From: Actinomycetota bacterium
Lineage (GTDB): Bacteria > Actinomycetota > Actinomycetes > Nanopelagicales > Nanopelagicaceae
NCBI GenBank assembly: GCA_005777515.1
Contig: SXMA01000046.1
Span: 1-8,219 of the forward strand
Length of the DNA: 8,219 nucleotides
Direction: 5' to 3'
Shown here in pieces: positions 6,143 through 8,219 of this stretch. The number at the start of each line of letters is the position of its first letter. Within the stretch, counting starts at the first letter, position 1. Position numbers and translations under genes: made by a program. Below the pieces are notes generated by a model. It did not search any database and was not told the origin of the DNA. It saw nothing but the letters and a program-made list of their open reading frames with translations.

Positions 6143-7782
6143 CTCAAGGCCCTTTAATAGTTCAAAGCGATAAGACTCTACTTCTAGATATTGATCATCC
6201 ACTCTCTGCAGAATGTCGCCAAGCCATAGCTCCTTTTGCAGAGCTTGAGAAATCACCTGAACACATCCACACCTACCGTTTAACCTCTCTTGGTTTATGG
6301 AATGCAAGGGCATCGGGACATGACGCAGAACAAGTAATTGATACCTTACTTAAATATTCAAGATATGCCGTAGCACATGCCTTATTACTTGATATTGCAG
6401 AAGTTATGGGGCGATATGGCAGGTTAAGAATTGAATCTCATCCAGTACATGGTCTAGTTCTTATCTCAACTGATGTAGCGGTGTTAACTGAAGTTATGCG
6501 GGCAAAAAAAGTAGCCCCGCTTCTTGGAACAAAGGTTGATGATGAAACAGTAACCGTTCATCCAAGTCAGAGAGGACATCTAAAGCAAGCCCTTCTTCGC
6601 TTAGGGTGGCCAGCTGAGGATTTTGCAGGATATGTCGATGGACAAGCACACGCGATTTCACTGAATGAAGATGGTTGGAAACTTAGGGAGTATCAAAAAC
6701 TAGCTGCCGAAGGTTTCTGGCATGGTGGATCTGGGGTTGTAGTACTTCCTTGCGGGGCAGGAAAAACTCTTGTGGGAGCAGCTGCCATGGCTCATGCTCA
6801 AGCCACAACGCTGATTCTGGTGACAAATACTGTTGCTGCAAGACAGTGGCGAGATGAGTTGATAAAGCGCACATCTCTAAACGAAGATGAGATTGGCGAA
6901 TACTCTGGAGCAAAGAAAGAGATTCGCCCAGTAACGATTGCTACCTATCAAGTGATGACCACAAGAAAGAAGGGTCTCTACGCTCATTTAGACCTCTTTG
7001 ATTCCCACGATTGGGGCTTAATTATTTATGACGAGGTCCATCTACTCCCAGCCCCTATCTTTAGATTTACTGCAGATATTCAATCTCGTCGCCGTTTAGG
7101 CCTTACCGCAACTCTGGTCCGTGAAGATGGGATGGAGGGTGAGGTCTTTTCACTAATTGGACCAAAGAGATTTGATGTTCCTTGGAAAGAGATTGAAGCA
7201 CAGGGTTATATCGCCCCTGCTGATTGCGTTGAGGTAAGAGTCACGCTTACCGATCATGAGCGCTTAACTTATGCCACAGCTGAACAGGAAGATAAGTATC
7301 GCACCTGCGCAACTACTGCAACTAAGAAAAATGTAGTGATTGCTCTAGCAAAGCAACATGAAGATGACCAAGTTTTAATCATTGGACAATACATTTCACA
7401 GATTGATGAGATTGCCGCAGAGCTTGCTGTACCAATAATTAAAGGTGATACTCCAGTAAGAGAACGTGAGGAGTTATATGGCAAATTCCGAAGTGGTGAG
7501 ATTAAATGTCTCGTAGTTTCAAAGGTTGCTAACTTCTCAATCGATTTACCAGAGGCATCAATTGCAATACAAGTTTCAGGCACCTTTGGTTCAAGACAAG
7601 AAGAGGCACAGCGACTTGGACGAATCCTTAGACCTAAATCTGATGGAAGGAGTGCTCGCTTTTATTCACTTGTAGCTAGAGACACAATTGATCAAGACTT
7701 TGCCCAGAATAGACAGAGGTTCTTAGCTGAACAGGGATATTCCTACAGAATTATTGACGCTGACGAAGTATTGCCTCGCTAA
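6139..7782 (+). CDS. xpb: XPB-type DNA helicase (ERCC3/Rad25 family, SF2)
   Basis: A 547-residue bacterial XPB, a 3'-5' superfamily 2 DNA helicase/translocase related to the TFIIH subunit, also known in M. tuberculosis (Rv0861c). The N-terminal third (about 1-170) is the XPB N-terminal region and probable damage-recognition domain. The core follows: LREYQ upstream of Walker A PCGAGKT (204-210, Lys209), Walker B/motif II DEVH (298-301, the usual XPB variant), LGLTAT motif III running into the XPB-specific R-E-D at 328-330 (VREDGM), and motif VI QEEAQRLGRILRPK (487-500) with the arginine finger. All motifs are intact, and the length is normal for bacterial XPB. The start overlaps the peptidase stop as ATGA without a Shine-Dalgarno sequence. 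The last 32 bases overlap the convergent glutaredoxin gene. Expected roles are DNA unwinding or strand separation in repair or transcription; the bacterial role is not settled. Confidence 0.96.
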   Translation: MTQGPLIVQSDKTLLLDIDHPLSAECRQAIAPFAELEKSPEHIHTYRLTSLGLWNARASGHDAEQVIDTLLKYSRYAVAHALLLDIAEVMGRYGRLRIESHPVHGLVLISTDVAVLTEVMRAKKVAPLLGTKVDDETVTVHPSQRGHLKQALLRLGWPAEDFAGYVDGQAHAISLNEDGWKLREYQKLAAEGFWHGGSGVVVLPCGAGKTLVGAAAMAHAQATTLILVTNTVAARQWRDELIKRTSLNEDEIGEYSGAKKEIRPVTIATYQVMTTRKKGLYAHLDLFDSHDWGLIIYDEVHLLPAPIFRFTADIQSRRRLGLTATLVREDGMEGEVFSLIGPKRFDVPWKEIEAQGYIAPADCVEVRVTLTDHERLTYATAEQEDKYRTCATTATKKNVVIALAKQHEDDQVLIIGQYISQIDEIAAELAVPIIKGDTPVREREELYGKFRSGEIKCLVVSKVANFSIDLPEASIAIQVSGTFGSRQEEAQRLGRILRPKSDGRSARFYSLVARDTIDQDFAQNRQRFLAEQGYSYRIIDADEVLPR

Positions 7783-8023
7783 ATCGCTTTTTATCAACTC
7801 TAAAGTAATCATGCTTTGCTCCGTTTATTACAGTTACTGGTACTTCTTCGCCATAGAGTCTTTCTAGCTCTTGATCTCCATCGATATAAATCATTTCTAA
7901 TTTAAAGGAAATATCTTTTAGAACTTCCCTAACTACACTTTCAGCTTCTTGACAGAGATGACAATTTTCCCTTGAGTAAATTTGGACTACTGGCTCATTC
8001 TTTAAATCCTTTGGATTAGCCAT
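7751..8023 (-). CDS. Glutaredoxin-like small thiol-redox protein
   Basis: A 90-residue thioredoxin-fold protein of the short 'glutaredoxin family/DUF836-like' type common in Actinobacteria (Rv0508 is comparable). It has a beta strand VVQIYS, the redox motif CHLC (Cys21, Cys24), and the cis-proline turn EEVPVTV (Val61-Pro62) that forms the active-site floor. It is expected in the cytoplasm, reducing disulfides; partners are unknown. An upstream in-frame ATG at 8143 would give 130 residues, but that extension lies antisense to the start of the next gene and looks non-protein-like, while 8023 has a -10-like TAATCT 7 bases ahead and gives the family length, so 8023 is preferred. The 3' end overlaps the end of XPB by 32 bases, tail to tail, with no terminator seen for either. 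Confidence 0.85.
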   Translation of the reverse strand: MANPKDLKNEPVVQIYSRENCHLCQEAESVVREVLKDISFKLEMIYIDGDQELERLYGEEVPVTVINGAKHDYFRVDKKRFSEAILRQRQ

Positions 8024-8042
8024 AGAGGCAAGATTACCTCTA
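8023..8042. promoter_or_regulatory. Inverted repeat in divergent promoter region
   Basis: TAGAGG (8023-8028) and CCTCTA (8037-8042) form six-base arms around an eight-base spacer. The repeat covers the first base of the glutaredoxin start codon, its putative -10 box and the start of the -10 box of the rightward gene, so a protein bound here could affect both. Six-base arms can arise by chance, and no known operator is recognised. Confidence 0.25.
8031..8036 (-). promoter_or_regulatory. Putative -10 box for the glutaredoxin gene
   Basis: Minus-strand TAATCT matches TANNNT and sits 7 bases before the ATG at 8023, consistent with a leaderless transcript. It forms most of the spacer of the 8023-8042 inverted repeat. 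A GAGG lies 13 bases before the ATG, too far to serve well as a ribosome binding site. Confidence 0.4.
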
Positions 8043-8046
8043 CGCT
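8041..8046 (+). promoter_or_regulatory. Putative -10 box for the rightward cysteine-containing gene
   Basis: TACGCT fits TANNNT and lies 8 bases before the ATG at 8055, giving a start at or within a base or two of the ATG. It is four bases from the opposing -10 box of the glutaredoxin gene, so the two promoters would compete for polymerase. Confidence 0.35.
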
Positions 8047-8054
8047 TCACGCCT

Positions 8055-8219
8055 ATGTCAGAGTTCCCCACTAACTTCACTCGCGAATGGGTTGAATTTG
8101 TTAACCCTGAAAACCCTAATGAGATATTCAAATGTGATCTCACCTGGTTAACCTCTTATTGGAACTGCATTTTTGGCCAGGGCTGCCAAGGTATTGATAA
8201 GGATCTCTCTAATCATGGC
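8055..8219 (+). CDS. Conserved actinobacterial cysteine-containing protein (N-terminal fragment)
   Basis: An open frame of 55 codons begins at the ATG at 8055 and runs off the right edge. The protein starts [18 protein letters not shown] and has [20 protein letters not shown] with cysteines 27, 38 and 44. The DLTWL and CIFGxGCxGI segments feel familiar from a conserved hypothetical family of Actinobacteria, possibly metal-chelating because of its cysteines, but no function can be assigned from this fragment. There is no Shine-Dalgarno sequence; a -10-like TACGCT ends 8 bases before the ATG, which supports this start for a leaderless message. It is divergent from the glutaredoxin gene across 31 bases, and shared thiol or metal chemistry is only a guess from the neighbourhood. 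Confidence 0.7.
   Translation, partial: MSEFPTNFTREWVEFVNPENPNEIFKCDLTWLTSYWNCIFGQGCQGIDKDLSNHG

Noticed and set aside
7269..7583. 104-codon minus-strand frame inside XPB.
   Set aside because: It lies antisense to the conserved helicase C-terminal domain and resembles no protein family.
7783..7800. T-rich run CTTTTTATC just after the XPB stop as a rho-independent terminator.
   Set aside because: No stable hairpin is found immediately before it, and the stretch codes for the glutaredoxin on the other strand.
8024..8143. Upstream extension of the glutaredoxin gene to an ATG at 8143.
   Set aside because: It is antisense to the start of the rightward gene, adds 40 residues not expected in the family, and crosses the divergent promoter region.
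1..8219. Mobile elements, CRISPR arrays, tRNA or rRNA genes, and phage or defence islands.
   Set aside because: No transposase, terminal repeats, spaced direct repeats or RNA gene signatures were seen; the genes are continuous housekeeping types with similar base composition.

Overview
This window looks like a chromosomal segment of a small-genome, low-GC actinobacterium, most likely a freshwater planktonic lineage such as the Nanopelagicales (acI). The reasons are: (1) the gene content is actinobacterial, with an XPB-type helicase beside the 'helicase-associated' protein that pairs with it in Mycobacterium, and a histidine phosphatase - TlpA - CcdA - ResB cluster like M. tuberculosis Rv0525-Rv0528; (2) the base composition is AT-rich for an actinobacterium (low-to-mid 40s % GC by eye, not counted); and (3) the genome is tightly packed, with genes overlapping by 1, 4, 4, 8 and 32 bases and no gap between genes above about 50 bases. 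The organism call is inference, and no stretch over 300 bases lacks a gene.

Layout. Positions 1-1981 (minus strand) are one operon read right to left: histidine phosphatase, TlpA/ResA-like thioredoxin lipoprotein, CcdA, and the first codons of ResB, which leaves the window at base 1. This is most of a System II cytochrome c maturation set. CcdA carries electrons across the membrane, the lipoprotein thioredoxin reduces apocytochrome cysteines outside, and ResB with its partner CcsA (expected just beyond the left edge) handles and attaches heme. Positions 2035-6142 and 6139-7782 (plus strand) hold an HAD-IB phosphatase, a 733-residue helicase-associated protein with a WYL-like tail, an M20 metallopeptidase and an XPB helicase. 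The last three are joined by ATGA stop/start overlaps, one bridged by a 10-codon mini-ORF. Positions 7751-8023 (minus) hold a small glutaredoxin-like protein that converges on and overlaps XPB. A cysteine-containing conserved protein starts at 8055 (plus) and runs off the right edge.

Expression signals. Shine-Dalgarno sequences are almost absent. The genes that open transcription units instead carry a TANNNT -10-like hexamer 6-9 bases before the ATG, the geometry of leaderless mRNA, while internal genes rely on stop/start overlap. This pattern also helped choose the starts of the histidine phosphatase (1981) and the glutaredoxin (8023).

Most of the window is recognisable housekeeping DNA. 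The parts most worth a second look are the XPB partner protein with its WYL-like C-terminus, the peptidase lodged between it and XPB, the bridging mini-ORF, and the 31-base divergent promoter region with an inverted repeat at 8023-8042.
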